A DNA stretch of 27,913 nt from Gnetum montanum (lineage: Eukaryota; Streptophyta; Gnetopsida; Gnetales; Gnetaceae): assembly GCA_015680685.1 (NCBI GenBank), contig MNCI01011158.1, positions 415,665 through 443,577 of the forward strand. Direction: 5' to 3'. The notes below the pieces were generated by a model. It did not search any database and was not told the origin of the DNA. It saw only the letters and a list, made by a program, of their open reading frames with translations. This document shows, in pieces, positions 9,495 to 20,960 of the stretch; within the stretch, counting starts at the first letter, position 1; every line of letters starts with the position of its first letter. A program made the translations under genes and the position numbers.

Positions 9495-10296
9495 TGATGA
9501 GTGGTGAGGTACCCNTGTCAGCATTCGTTTCCACTTACCGTACACACCCTAAACTGATGCAACCATGGCTACCAAATGCTAATCATTGCTGGGATCACCA
9601 CGTGTAACACACATGCTCGAAGTGGTCGTACTGAGGCACTTAACTAGGAGGAAAGGGTTGAGAGAATCTAATCTAGCCTAAGTGCGATGAGAAGTCGATT
9701 CCTTGACTAACCGTACACATCTTGGTGCATGACTACCACTAGGATTACCAAGCGTAGATCCTGGATATGCCACTGGGTTACCAAGTAGTCACACTTAGAT
9801 GCTCGTAATCAAGTCGTACTCATACTGCGTTACGATGAGCAGCCGATTCCTTGACTATCCGTACACATCCTTAGATGCTCGTAATCAAGTCGTACTCATT
9901 CCGCATTCTAGGAGTTTAAGGGTGAGAGATAGAAAGTAATAAATAACATTGAAATAAAATCCTATTCCATGCACTACAAGGTTTATCCAAGAAGCTCGTC
10001 TTTATTGCCATACATAACTTGTGTTCAGGTATAATGTTGCTCGAATAAAGATCCGTTCACTTTAGGACTCCTACTGTGGGCACATGGAAAATATTCTATC
10101 TCTGGAGTGATCAAACTACCATAGTTTTTCTACTTCTAGCCCAAGATGATGAAACAAGGGAGAGCCGCCTCTTATTTATAGATATTGCGGCTCACCGCGA
10201 TATCACGTACGTGATATCCCAGGGGAAGATGCGATATCGCATATGCAATATCGTGACGACCGCAATATCGTGGCTTATGCGAATCGCATCTCATCA
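9495..10296 (-). repeat. 5' LTR of the interrupted Athila-like element
   Basis: 802 bp bounded by TGATGA and TCATCA, with the same termini, TATA context, R-region block and 3' end as the LTRs at 12152 and 20961. TATAAATA is at 10173-10180 (minus strand). One base at 9515 is unresolved (N). U3 holds a 20-bp perfect palindrome at 10199-10218 and a 14-bp one at 10229-10242. Confidence 0.9.
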
Positions 10297-12146
10297 AGGG
10301 TCATAGATTAGGTGACATCTTCTTTGTAATCTTTTGATATTCATGATAAATTTATGCATTTTTAATTTGGTTTAATTAATGGTTTTCATCTTTGAACTTA
10401 ATATTAGAACTTAGGATGAGGGCTTCTTGAATTTACTTATGAGTGACAGTCAGAAGTGTGGAACTTTTAATTGAATTTGGATCTAATTGTTTATTATCTT
10501 GATGGTCTTTTTGACTTTGGAACCATTCCTCCATGGATACGACTTGCGAGTTAGTCATAGACAATGTAATAATTTTATGATGGAGATAACTATTTAGGTA
10601 ATTTAGCACCAAACTTTGGTTGGATCATCATGACTCAACAAAAAATCAATCATTTTAATGAGTGCCTTAATTTTTTCATCCTTTTGAAGATATTTTTCAT
10701 GGCCATGTGTAGAATTAAGGCTATTGATCTATACATATCTTATGGCCATCTATATGATTGACATAACTTTTTCATAAACAAGTTTTATAATTCAATGGTT
10801 TTGTAGAACCCAAGTTCTATCTTTTGAAACTCAAGCTAATAATTACATATTGGTACAATGAGTTACCAAAACCTATCATGAATTTTGATATCCTATCTAT
10901 TTTCTATGATTTTCCTTTATGTTAGAAAATGATAGTAGTATCGCATTATCATGATAGGTGCAAGTTAGCATAGATCTACATTTTAAAACTTGAACAAGAC
11001 TTCTCATTTATTAATTAATAATAAAATAACTTAAATGTTACATTTTATGAGCGATACTTATAAATTTCATTTCGTAGAAATAATAATAATTGAAATTTAT
11101 TCAAACATTCTATTTTCTAATGCTCAAATAGTTTTGATTACTCTTATGGAATCCTCAATTTTTTTCATCTAATATTGTTTTAATGAGTTACATTTGAACT
11201 TTTCATCATACCAAATAATTCAAGTTTCAAGAACAATGTATTCTTGAATTATTCTTATCAAAAAAACTAATCTATCATTAAACTGATGCTCTAAAGGTGA
11301 AATGGCAGCGCTAATTTCCATATAGCTGAATATCAATTCTATGGATATGCTTTTAAGTAACTTGTTTTAGCATTTTCAATCCAATCAAATATATTGATCT
11401 ACAAATGTCTAACATTGTCATATTAACATCCTCCACCTCGTGGATCCAAAATTTGTTATTTACAATATATGATTCTATTCTATTTATAAACTAAATTAAT
11501 TATTTTTGATGCTAGCCTTATTGGTGTTTAAAACTTAAATTTATTGTAGGATTCTATCATGCTAGCATTTTCAATGTCTTTTTGTTTTTTAATATTGGCA
11601 TTTTAATTAAAAATTTTGGGTTGCATGTTTCAAAAAATCTATACCATTTTTATTTTAAAAAGATACATGATGTGACCTTTTAATATTGGCATTTTGATTA
11701 AAAATTTTGGATTGGATCATTATATTGTCGAATGGTTTGGACCTTCTATCTAGAGTATAGTATAATCTAGTATATAGTATTGTTGTAGTTTACAAGATCT
11801 AATATTAAACATATTCATGAAAAGCTCAGATGAGATGGTGCTTTAGCTTACATAATGTAATTTTGTAAAATGATTATATTTCCAACAAATACAAAGGAAT
11901 TACAGTGAAATAAAAGAATCATCCAATGCTTTGATTTAAAGATAAACTTTCTTTAACTTCCATAGTGTCCCAAGTGCAGTGATGAATTATAGTTTTATGG
12001 ATTTCTCAAGAGTTAGCATTAGTCTATTTAGTAAGTCCCTAAACTTTTCATGACCATACCACTAGTGTTGTGTGGGAAAAAACCAAATGAAAATGGACTC
12101 TGGTGGCTGTAACTGACCATTAATATTTGTGAAAAAATCATCATTA
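10297..12146. other. AT-rich intergenic DNA without recognisable genes
   Basis: No long ORF, RNA gene or element terminus seen. It forms the left flank of the complete Athila-like insertion. It contains one clear duplicated block (11583-11620 and 11678-11712). Confidence 0.7.
11583..11712. repeat. Pair of direct repeats of about 33 bp
   Basis: The block starting TTTTAATATTGGCATTTT and ending AAAAATTTTGG occurs at about 11587-11619 and again at about 11679-11710, with one mismatch in the core. The copies are some 93 bp apart. Confidence 0.75.
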
Positions 12147-12151
12147 GGTAG
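12147..12151. other. Target-site duplication, left copy (GGTAG)
   Basis: GGTAG directly precedes the TG of the 5' LTR and is repeated directly after the 3' LTR at 21782-21786. This confirms both ends of the element. Confidence 0.92.
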
Positions 12152-12248
12152 TGATGAACCACGATATCGGGACAGCGATATCACGTCCGGGATATCGAAT
12201 CCAATCATGCGATGTCAAATACCCAATATTAGGGCCTGTCTCCTTGCC

Positions 12249-12256
12249 TATAAATA
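12249..12256 (+). promoter_or_regulatory. TATA box of the 5' LTR
   Basis: TATAAATA followed by AGAGGCAG. The same box occurs at 21058-21065, 27811-27818 and, on the minus strand, 10173-10180. Transcription of the genomic RNA should start about 30 nt downstream. Confidence 0.8.
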
Positions 12257-12422
12257 AGAGGCAGCGCCCTTGGTTTTCACATTAGACAATTAGTCCCTTA
12301 GCTGAACTCTTGTCATTTTTCCCTCCAAAGTTAGAATTATTTCTGTGTGCCCACAGTAGGAGTCATAGAGTGAACGGATCTTTATTCAAGCATTGTGTAC
12401 ATGAGCACACTTTGTGTATGGT

Positions 12423-12428
12423 AATAAA
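12423..12428 (+). terminator. Candidate polyadenylation signal
   Basis: AATAAA about 170 nt after the TATA box, conserved in the 3' LTR at 21232-21237, where it would act on the element transcript. Confidence 0.5.
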
Positions 12429-12973
12429 GATGAACTTTATGATAAACCTTACAACATTTAGAATAGATTAATTAGTGTTAATTATTATTTAATGCTTTCC
12501 TAGTTGATTAATGATTTCTCTCACCCTAGGACTCTCTTAGTTAAATGCACTCAGTACAACCGCTTCGAGCATGCATGTAGTGCTTGGTAACCCAGTAACA
12601 ATTAGCGTTTGGTAATCCCAGCAATGTTGCACTGGTTCAGGATGTGTACAGCAAGTGGGAATGGATAGTGGTGTTAGGAGTAATTAGAACTTAGTTAATG
12701 AGTAGTTAAATATGATTAGTTACTTAGTTATCTCTGTCTCCCTCCTTACTAGTGCAAGATATAAAACACATAAAAGTTATAAAAATCATATGCCTCAAGC
12801 TTACTTAACCATACAACTATGACATACAAGTAAGTTTGAGAAGACAATGATTAACCAACCTGTTATTGTTCCACAAAGATGCATAGGCACTTAGTCCTTG
12901 GAATTCAATCGGATCGAGTGTGAAACGCTCGTATTCGTATGGTTGAGCGTAGGGGTACCTTGTCGCTCATCAT

Positions 12974-12991
12974 TGGCACCGTTGCCAAGGA
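12974..12991 (+). other. Primer-binding site, tRNA-Asp type
   Basis: TGGCACCGTTGCCAAGGA, one base after the LTR. The complement of plant tRNA-Asp (GUC) is TGGCGCCGTTGCCGGGGA, so three transitions separate them. The fifth-base A is shared with the minus-strand copy. Confidence 0.88.
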
Positions 12992-13038
12992 CATAGTTGT
13001 TTGTGTGCTAAGTAGAACTTAGGAAATCATTCACATCA

Positions 13039-15450
13039 ATGGAACGAACCTTTATGGTTGATTAAGGAAAAGATAATAGTACATTACACACTGAACAAAA
13101 CAAATTGTCTTCTTCTTCACACAAAAGCACTTCATCGCCTAGGACTAACATAAGAAGCAATCAACGACATAATATATATGACGTTGATCCACCAATCCCT
13201 CAATAGTTTCATGTGGTATATATTCATCCTGATGAATATGTACCTGACTTCACCTTTATTCTCCATCAAGATGAACAACTACGTTGGCGTGACTTGGAAG
13301 GTAACATAGTGTTACCTCCTGACTATTTAGTCCCAAGCATGCTTATTCGTGCTCTCACATCAATAGGCATGCAACACTTACACAAAAAATACATTGCACA
13401 AGACTATGATTCAAGAGACTATCGTCCCACAAAGGTGTAACGTAAAAGGGACTTGCAACAAGAGAGACACCATAAGTCTTTGAAGGGAAAATGGTCCAAG
13501 GATGCCCCCCATGTTTTAAGCAAAATTGAGGGTGATGAACCTACCTTAGGTAGTCATCCACATAATAATGTTTCTCCCCTTGACTTTGGCCAAGGGATTG
13601 TGTATTAGAATCTTCATTCTACTATTCATAACCTAGGTGTTGATACCAATGGACACAAGGTATCCAAAAAAAGAACAAGGACACATGACAAAGGTGGGCA
13701 TTTTGATCGTAATCGCAATCGAGGTAGAGACCACTGAAGAGAAGGTAGTAAACATTGTCATAGTGGTGGTTCTCCTTCTTCTTCACCTTCATCATCTCCT
13801 TCATCCTCTCCTTTAGTGTTCGAATGTAGCCATAGAGAAAAAGATCGTGAGGATAAGGGAAAGCAAAGTGAAAGTCACAGATAAAAAAACCAAGACATAG
13901 AACGAGGGCACTCTAGGGAATCAAGACATAGAATAAGGGTGAGTAGGGAACAATGTAGGGATCATAGATGCCATGAAAGAGATAATCATGATGAACCCCT
14001 ACTCGCTACTCGAAGCATGCTAGACATAACTAAGGCTGTGAGAGTTCCAACAAGGCACCAAAGAGATAGTAAGATCAAGAGGTTAGATATGAATAACATC
14101 CGACAATTTGAAGGGAGATATAATTTTGATCCTCAAAATCACTTACAACCATTTCATGATGCGTGTGCCTTGCAAACAATAGAGAACGAGTGGCAAAAAC
14201 TTAAGTTTTTCCCACGAACACTAGTAAAAGAAGCTAAAAGCTGGTACCAATCCTTAGAACCGAAATCCATTCGTAGGTGGAGTACTATGTTAGAATTATT
14301 CAATGATAAGTACCAAATGTACTCCTGGGTGTCTAACCTGCAAAAGCAAATCCAAGGATGGAAACAGGGAAGTCATGAACCGTTGGATATTTCCATGGGC
14401 TGCTATTATGCACTATTACATCGTTGTCCTGGCCATGATTATTCGCAGCGAGATCTGCTACACCATCTCATAGATGGGCTTAGGCATGAAACAAGAAGAA
14501 CCCTTGGGACTTATGTCCAAGGAAGGTTATCTAAGCTTATGTCCCATCAAATTCACAGACTACTGGAGTAAGTTGCTAAGGAAGAAAGTGAGCTATGAAA
14601 GAGAGAAAGTGCGGAAGAATATAAGCGAGATCCTTCCCTTCAGAAGAAGGGAGTAAGATTTTGTGAGGATGAGGAAGAGTCACCACTCAAAGAGATGGTG
14701 AATAGGAAAATCTTACCTATCCAAAAGTTAACATTAGAAGTATCAGCAAAGGCAGACCAAATGTGGGACTCCATGGATAGTAGGTTTCAAACTGTTTTCA
14801 AAATATTAGAGGAGTCTAGAGAGCGAGGTAGTGATCGTGACAAAATAAAAGAGAGAGAAGCAAAAAATGCATGTAACAAGGGTAAGGGAAAAGTTGCTAT
14901 TATTGAAGAGGTTGTGCACTTAGATATAGATGATGATAGTGGATGCAAGATGTGTCAATATGACCATCCTAAGGGATGTTGCCCTATGATCTCACATCTG
15001 CAGGAGGGGGTGTATGCACTTAATCCACGATTAAACAAACAACAAACATCCTAATAGTTACCTTATCCCCAAGGTAACCCAAGGTAGTTCCACCAACCTT
15101 TAATGTATTATCCAAGTGGAACACCACCACAATTGATTGAGCAACATCAATAGTGGCAACATCCACAATCATGGGGAATGCCACCACCAAGGCAACAATA
15201 TCCTTACCAGCAACCTGACCCATATGGATATTACATGCAACATCCAATCTCTCCACATGACTCTGTTGGTCACGTTACTCCTCAACATCACTACCAAGCT
15301 TGTGAGAAATATAAGACTCCCTCTCCTAGGGGCGATATTCCACAAGTGTACCATCCTTCAAATCCAGCCACATCTCTCCCACCAATAGCTCCATTACCAC
15401 CTGCTCCAGTAATGCAAGATGAACTCCCTGCTCAACCACAATAATGCAAT
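13039..15450 (+). pseudogene. Gag of the Athila-like element
   Basis: Capsid and nucleocapsid precursor. One frame (starting 13039, 13213, 13939, 14695, 15178) runs the whole length, broken only by point stops, for example TAA 13063, TAG 13204, TAA 13438 and TAA 14572. The ATG at 13039 is the first in frame, but the start is uncertain. In order: a short N-terminal domain (about 13213-13440), a Ser/Pro-rich stretch of TCN codons (about 13770-13815), an Arg/His/Asp-rich linker, the gag core (about 14020-14571), a coiled, charged region, and a C-x2-C-x3-H-x4-C zinc knuckle (14944-14982). A Gln/Pro/Tyr-rich linker (about 15060-15450) leads into protease. No frameshift is visible. Confidence 0.85.
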
Positions 15451-16395
15451 GCCACAAGGGCTGTTAATCCTCAACCTACTATTGCTTCTAACAATCATAT
15501 GAAGAAAATACCTTTCCTTAGAACCAACAATCCAACCAAGCCTTTGCAACCACAAGTAGTTGAGTCTTTGGACGTCTCTATATCAAATAAAGCTTTAGAG
15601 TCCCTTTCGATCCTAACACCACATTCAATGCATACAGTCATGTTAACACATGTCGTTATCGATTGGATCAAAGCTGGCCACCTTCCCAGGAAATTCTTTG
15701 ATCCTGGGAGTCCCCTGATATATCTACAAATCACTAGGAATGAGCCATGCAAAGCTCTTTTGGATTCAGGTTCCGGTGTCAACCTAGTATCCTAAGAAAT
15801 GTACAAGGCCTAGAACCTGCCTCCATTAAAAAAGAGCAACATCCATTTAGAGTTGGCCAACCAATCCATCACTGTTCCCTTGGGATTAGTGGAGGATAGT
15901 GTTACCATTATTTGTGGATGGTCGTATCTAGCTGACTTCCTAGTGATTCAAGTGAACAATAGTAAGGGGGACTTCCCAATCATAATGGAAAGGGCATGGA
16001 TAAGCACTATTGATGTGCATCTAGGAATCCATGATCTTTCCCTAGAAATATCTAAGGAAAATACTTTTGAAAAGATCAAGAAGAAGAAAGTTCCATGCAT
16101 CGCATACAGTGACACAGGGTGTAATTGCATGTAGAGATCATGGGTTATGTAAAGTTTAACATTGCTTACATGCAATCAGTGTGCACAAGTGATCAATATA
16201 CAAAGGTGCCTGTATGCAGTAGCCACACGAAAAGAAGACATCCAATGGCTGACAGCTGATCAAGAAAGTAGCTCACTTATATGCATGAAACTAACTGAGG
16301 GTTTGGTTTGTGCTTACATAGATAGCATAAACGCATTAGAGCAAGTCCACTGCCAACTTCCAAGTCCTAACCTTGAAAACATTAACTAGGAGAAG
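15451..16395 (+). pseudogene. Retropepsin region of the Athila-like polyprotein
   Basis: Aspartic protease that would process Gag-Pol, in the same frame as gag. The catalytic Asp-Ser-Gly is encoded at 15763-15771, inside Leu-Leu-Asp-Ser-Gly-Ser-Gly-Val-Asn-Leu. The later Leu-Gly-Arg block appears altered to Met-Glu-Arg-Ala-Trp near 15985-16000. Stops at 15793-15795, 16132-16134 and 16387-16389, plus one near 15811, interrupt it. The remaining stretch up to RT is the usual linker. Confidence 0.8.
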
Positions 16396-17490
16396 TTGGA
16401 AATTCCTAAGAAATTTAAACAGGAGCCCCTAGAGCTAAAACCATTGCCCACCAATATGGAGTATACATTCCTTAAGAATGAAAAATCGGTAATCATCAAC
16501 GCAAAACTTGCTCCGCAACAAAAAGAGAGTCTGCTAAAGGTAATAAACAAGTGGTCAAAAGTATTTGCTTGGTCATATTTGGAGTTAACTAGAATAGATC
16601 CTAGGATATGCCAACATAGGATTTACATTAACTCCTCCATGAAGCCTTGGAAACAACCACAGAGGTGATTGAACCCAAAGTTGAAGCAAGTAGTAAAAGA
16701 AGAAATCGAACAACTTCTAAAGGCTGGGTTCATATACCCCATTGCTGATAGCAAATGGGTTAGCCCTTTAGTAATCATGCCTAAAAAGGGAGGCAAATGG
16801 AGGGTGTGCATAGATTTTAGGCTACTAAACATGGCAACATTCAAGGATCACTTTCCATTGCCATTTGTTGAGCAAGTCTTAGACACAATCGCAGGGCATC
16901 ACTATTATAGTTTTCTAGATGGATATAGTGGATATAACCAAATACAAATAGCCCCAAAAGATCAAGCCAAAACTACGTTCACTAGTCCTTGGGAAACATT
17001 TACATATAAACAAATGTCGTTTGGCTTGTGCAATGCCCCTGCAACATTTCAATGCTTAGTTCTAAGCATATTCCAATAGCACATAGGAAATGGTGTGGAA
17101 GTCTTTATGGATGACTTCTCCACTTATGAAGCAAACTTTGATCAAGCCTTGGACCAGTTAGAGTAAGTGTTGAAAAGATGTATAAAAACTAATTTGAGGG
17201 TCAACTAGCAAAAAAGCCATTTGATGGTCCAAGAAGGCGTAGTACTTGGGCATAAAATCTCACATACAGGGATAGAGGTAGACCCTGATAAAATCAAAGT
17301 TATCCAAGGAATTACCCGTCAACCAGAAACTATCAAAGACATTTGGCCATTCCTTGGACACACTGGCTACTATAGGAGATTCATAAAGAACTTTTCAAAG
17401 ATTCCCAAACCATTGGTAGAGCTAATGAAAAAGGATGTACCCTTCAAGTGGACCAGGGAATGCAAACTAGCTTTCCAAACCCTGAAATAG
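16396..17490 (+). pseudogene. Reverse transcriptase of the Athila-like element
   Basis: Copies the element RNA into DNA in the virus-like particle. Still in the gag frame. The fingers block Gly-Gly-Lys-Trp-Arg-Val-Cys-Ile-Asp-Phe (about 16790-16820), Phe-Leu-Asp-Gly-Tyr-Ser-Gly with the first catalytic Asp (about 16912-16935), Phe-Gly-Leu-Cys-Asn-Ala-Pro-Ala-Thr-Phe (about 17020-17050) and Val-Phe-Met-Asp-Asp-Phe (17101-17118) are all present. The connection Leu-Gly-His...Tyr-Arg-Arg-Phe-Ile follows. The catalytic residues are intact. Stops TGA 16666-16668, TAG 17077-17079, TAA near 17164, TAG near 17206 and TAG 17488-17490 disable it; the first suits CGA-to-TGA. Confidence 0.92.
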
Positions 17491-18020
17491 AAGCTAGTAG
17501 AAACACCCATTCTACAAGCTCCTGACCGGTCCAAATCATTCCATGTCATGACTGATGCGTCCAACTATGCCTTATGAGTCATACTTACATAGTTAGATGA
17601 CTAGAAACATCATTATTACATCCATTGTGCAAGTAAAAGTATCGCTGGTGCACAACTTAACTACACTACTACAGAAAAAGGATTAATGGTTGTAGTGTTT
17701 GCACTAGAAAAGTTTAGACACTATGTATTAGGATACAAAGTATTCATACACATATATCATAGTGCAATCCGGTTCCTCATGAATAAGCCAATGGTAAGCC
17801 CCCATATTATATGATAGCTTGTCATCCTACAAGAGTTTGATTTAATGATGATCAATCGCAAAGGCACCAAGAATGTAGTTTCCGATCATTTACCTTAGTT
17901 GTGCTGGGATAGCAAAGAGGATGAGTATCCAATTTTCAAACATTTCCCTGATGAATTCCTCTTTGCTGGTGTAGTGAATAACCAATCACCCATGGAGACA
18001 AACTAGTACAGTAGCATTCT
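17491..18020 (+). pseudogene. RNase H and connection region of the Athila-like element
   Basis: RNase H removes RNA from the RNA-DNA hybrid. Same frame as RT. The Thr-Asp-Ala-Ser block with the first catalytic Asp is near 17550, then Ala-Gln-Leu-Asn-Tyr-Thr-Thr-Thr-Glu-Lys (about 17655-17685), then a Glu-Lys-Phe-Arg helix. The Asp-His of the usual Thr-Asp-His block reads Tyr-His-Ser near 17757, so a metal-binding Asp seems lost. The C-terminal Asn-Val-Val-Ser-Asp-His-Leu block lies near 17873-17895. Several stops cluster at 17573-17605 and 17810-17815. One register change occurs at or just after the end of this segment (about 18.01-18.04 kb). Confidence 0.85.
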
Positions 18021-19160
18021 TACCTATCTCTAGACCTTAAGAAGAAACAATAGTTTCTTCATAAATCCAAGTACTTTATGGAGATCAATGGACAACTTTA
18101 GAAAGTATGTCCTGATGGCTTGGTTCGATGGTGTGTTCCCAATATAGATCAACTAAGAGTTCTCCAAGATGCTCATGAGGGCCCTTGTGGGGATCATTAT
18201 GTTGGGAGATGAACAACCATCAAGATCTTGCTTGCAGGGTATTATTGGCCTACCCTATTCTAGGACACCCATCAATTCGTCCAATTTTGTGAGTGCTATC
18301 AATGTGATAGGGGAATGATTGCTAGAATGGAGGGTCCACAACAATGGATTCAACCGTTAGACCCCTTCGACATTTGGGGAATTGATTTCATGGAGTCCAT
18401 TACACCAATGTCCAATGGAAAAGCTTACATCATAGTTTCCATAGACTACTTAACAAAATGGGCTAAAGTATTTGTCGTTAAAGATTGCACATCATCTACA
18501 GTTGCACGATTTTTTTAACAAGTCATCAACAAGTTTGGTGTGCCGCATGCACTTATTTCAGACAATAGTACACACTTCACAGGTGCAAATTTTTGGAAGT
18601 TAATGCAATTCTTAGGGGTTGAGCATAAATTGACTACACCATACGATCCCCAAGTAAATGGTCAAGCTGAGGTCACCAATAGGGAGATTCCTAAGATACT
18701 GACCAAAACCATTAGCAAGTATAGGCAAGATTGGAGCACTAAACTGAATGATTCTCTTTGGGCATACCGCTCCACATGGAAACTCCCTATAGGCTACTCT
18801 TCCTACGAGTTAGTGTATGGAAAACTTCCAATTCTCCCTATCCAAACTAAGCTCCATACACTATCCACGGCATGTAACCTCAACCTTGACCTTGATCTAG
18901 CACAAAAACAAAAGTTGATGACTCTTAACTTCCTAGATGAAAACCAACTAGCTACCCTATCATCTAATGAATTACACAAGGCATTTAATAAACAATGTCA
19001 TGACCTAAAAATTAGGAAAGTTAAGTATTAGCTAGGAGATAAGGTTCTCTATTGGAACCCCACACATGTGTCACAACGTACCAAATTTCAAACACTATGG
19101 GAAGGACCTTACATTATCTATGCAACTTTTCCTTCAGGGGCCATGACCNATTTGTTTAAT
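18021..19160 (+). pseudogene. Integrase of the Athila-like element
   Basis: Inserts the cDNA into the genome. Encoded in the third frame after a shift near 18.02 kb. The N-terminal zinc site has His-x6-His (about 18170-18195) and Cys-x2-Cys (about 18285-18302). The catalytic core keeps Asp (18384-18386), Asp (18561-18563) and Glu (18669-18671), with exactly 35 residues between the last two. The C-terminal barrel-like part is recognisable through Trp-Glu-Gly-Pro-Tyr near 19100, ending near 19150. Stops include one near 18099, TAA 18516-18518 and a TAG at 19029-19031. An unresolved N is at 19149. No chromodomain is seen, as expected for this lineage. Confidence 0.9.
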
Positions 19161-20952
19161 TTTTCTTATTTTTGTTTTACACCATCTTTCATATTTTTAT
19201 CATTTCTTTGTGTGATTACTTTATTTTGTTCATCACCCAATAAGTGTTCATGATGGTGGCATGAATAATACCATATTGATTGCTAATTTTTTAGTTTTAC
19301 CTTTGAAATATGATGTTGATATTAAGGTATGGTTCTTTTGATTAAACAGACAATGAGTCTACATCGTTCATGCATCCATAAAATCCTATGGTCTCCCTTG
19401 GCTTGGAACTGTACAGTCCCTTTCTCTAATAAAATTGTTAATGAATTAGTGGCTGTGTATTTCTCAAACTAAGGAAAGACTCAAAGGATGAAAAGGGTGT
19501 GACTTCAAGGGGATTTGATGCAGTTGTGCTAGCTATTCTCTTGAGTGCTTGGATGCTTTTTCCTTGGGTTTTCCACCATTCTGTTGTTCATCAAATATCC
19601 AAAAGTTGAGTACATAAAAATAAGTCTTTGCATGGTGTGGTTCTCATGCAAAAAAAATGAGAATTCAAAGAACACCCCTTAGACACAATAGTGAACTTGG
19701 GCTACACACACTTGTTATGGCACTGGAAAGACATGTTACCCATGCCTGAAGGTTCCCTCTAACTAAGGCCCTTTCTCACTTCCTAATTCTCCATCTCGCT
19801 CTCCTCGGAATGGTGGTGACTTTTTGTAGATGCATTCTTGTTCCTTCAAGAAGATAGGTTGGTCAAATGTGTTAATGCGAGGTCACTGAATGTGGTTTGT
19901 TGAGCCTAGATTTGGAATGAGTTCTACTCGGTCACATTAACCATAAAACACACACAAGGGACTTTACACAACCTTTTTCTTCGGTTTCCATTCCATTCTC
20001 TCCTCTCCACCTTTCTTTTCCATTTTTCACCTCATTTCCAGTTTTATCATTAATCTGTATCTTCGTTGATGCATTATTTTTCCTTGGTCAATTCTTGTGG
20101 GTAAGTTTTTAACTCTTGCTTCCAAATGACATTCCTAGAGCCTACAGACTCTTTGGTTTGTGGGTCTGTCATGGCATCAAGAACATGAGCCTGCTTTGGG
20201 GAGGACCCACTAGCATTCCTTTTTGGTGCATTTGTTAACTTCTTTTCCTTAAACGTTTCCTGCAATCAACAATTTTTTTGTTTCATCCCCATCCATGACA
20301 TCCATTTTATTAGTGTTGTTGTTGTTGCTTTTTCTCCATCATTCTTATTCCTTTTCTTTTTCCATCCTATTGCTACTAGAGATTCGCTCTTAGTCATGGG
20401 GGCCCTGGCACAAATTTTCCAATTTTTCCTAGCCCCTACACCTTAGGTAGTCACCAGTGTTAAATCTCTAAAATTAGTATCTTCCATAACCACAACTCAG
20501 CCAATGCACTTTACATCGAGGTAAGGTATCAACTGCATTGAGATTTATCTACCCTCACTCATTTGTGATTGTGTTGTCTGTGCAAATGGTGATCATACAA
20601 CAATGGACTGGGCTTGGAGGAAACACTCAGGATGGACCGAAACTAGAGCATTTACTAAAGGAGCAAGATTGGTGGCGTCGCTATGGATAAACAACGGAAG
20701 GTGCAATCTTGGCATCGACAACAACATGTCTTTTTCTTTTTCTCTCTCCTTCTCTTCTAGCTACCAAATAAAGGCTGGATGTCATTTATGTACAGTGTTC
20801 AACAATAATGCTGTCATGTATTGTATTGTTGATCCGTTCACTGGGCACATTAATTCTGTCACCCCGTTCCATCGTCAATGGTCATTCAATTAATAATCCC
20901 ATACCTTCCCAATATTTTGTAAGGAACTCGAGGATGAGTTTTCATTCAGTCA
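19161..20952 (+). other. Long 3' region of the Athila-like element, no recognisable env-like gene
   Basis: 1.8 kb between integrase and the 3' LTR. Athila elements often hold an env-like ORF here, but no signal peptide plus transmembrane arrangement can be made out. A long pyrimidine-rich run (about 19970-20041, ending CCAG) resembles a splice acceptor. A 96-codon ORF at 20603-20893 is unrecognised. On the minus strand 20487-20074 shows Lys-rich, coding-like stretches (see findings). Confidence 0.65.
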
Positions 20953-20960
20953 TGGGGGCA
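20953..20960 (+). other. Candidate polypurine tract
   Basis: TGGGGGCA ends exactly at the 3' LTR. Position fits the plus-strand primer, but the tract is short. Confidence 0.5.

Larger units (their letters stand above)
8176..10296 (-). mobile_element. Athila-like retrotransposon, 5' part only, interrupted by the Tat-like element
   Basis: Contains, from right to left, a full 5' LTR, primer site, leader and the N-terminal part of gag. The layout matches the complete plus-strand copy at 12152 in order and spacing (about 1.32 kb versus 1.34 kb from primer site to the Phe-Asn-Asp-Lys-Tyr point). The rest should lie left of the Tat-like insertion, outside the window. AAGGG at 10297-10301 would be its outer target duplication, but the partner is not visible. 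Confidence 0.85.
12152..12972 (+). repeat. 5' LTR, Athila-like family
   Basis: 821 bp with a perfect 6-bp terminal inverted repeat. U3 begins with GATATC at 12163, 12177 and 12191 (exact 14-bp spacing). TATAAATA is at 12249-12256 and AATAAA at 12423-12428. Against the 3' LTR I count roughly 90 substitutions, mostly transitions, and no indel. Confidence 0.95.

Noticed and set aside
9515-9515. Unresolved base N here and at 19149
   Set aside because: Sequencing or assembly ambiguity, not biology.
13622-13804. Minus-strand ORF opposite the Ser/Pro-rich gag segment
   Set aside because: Opposite strand of a low-complexity TCN-codon repeat in gag.
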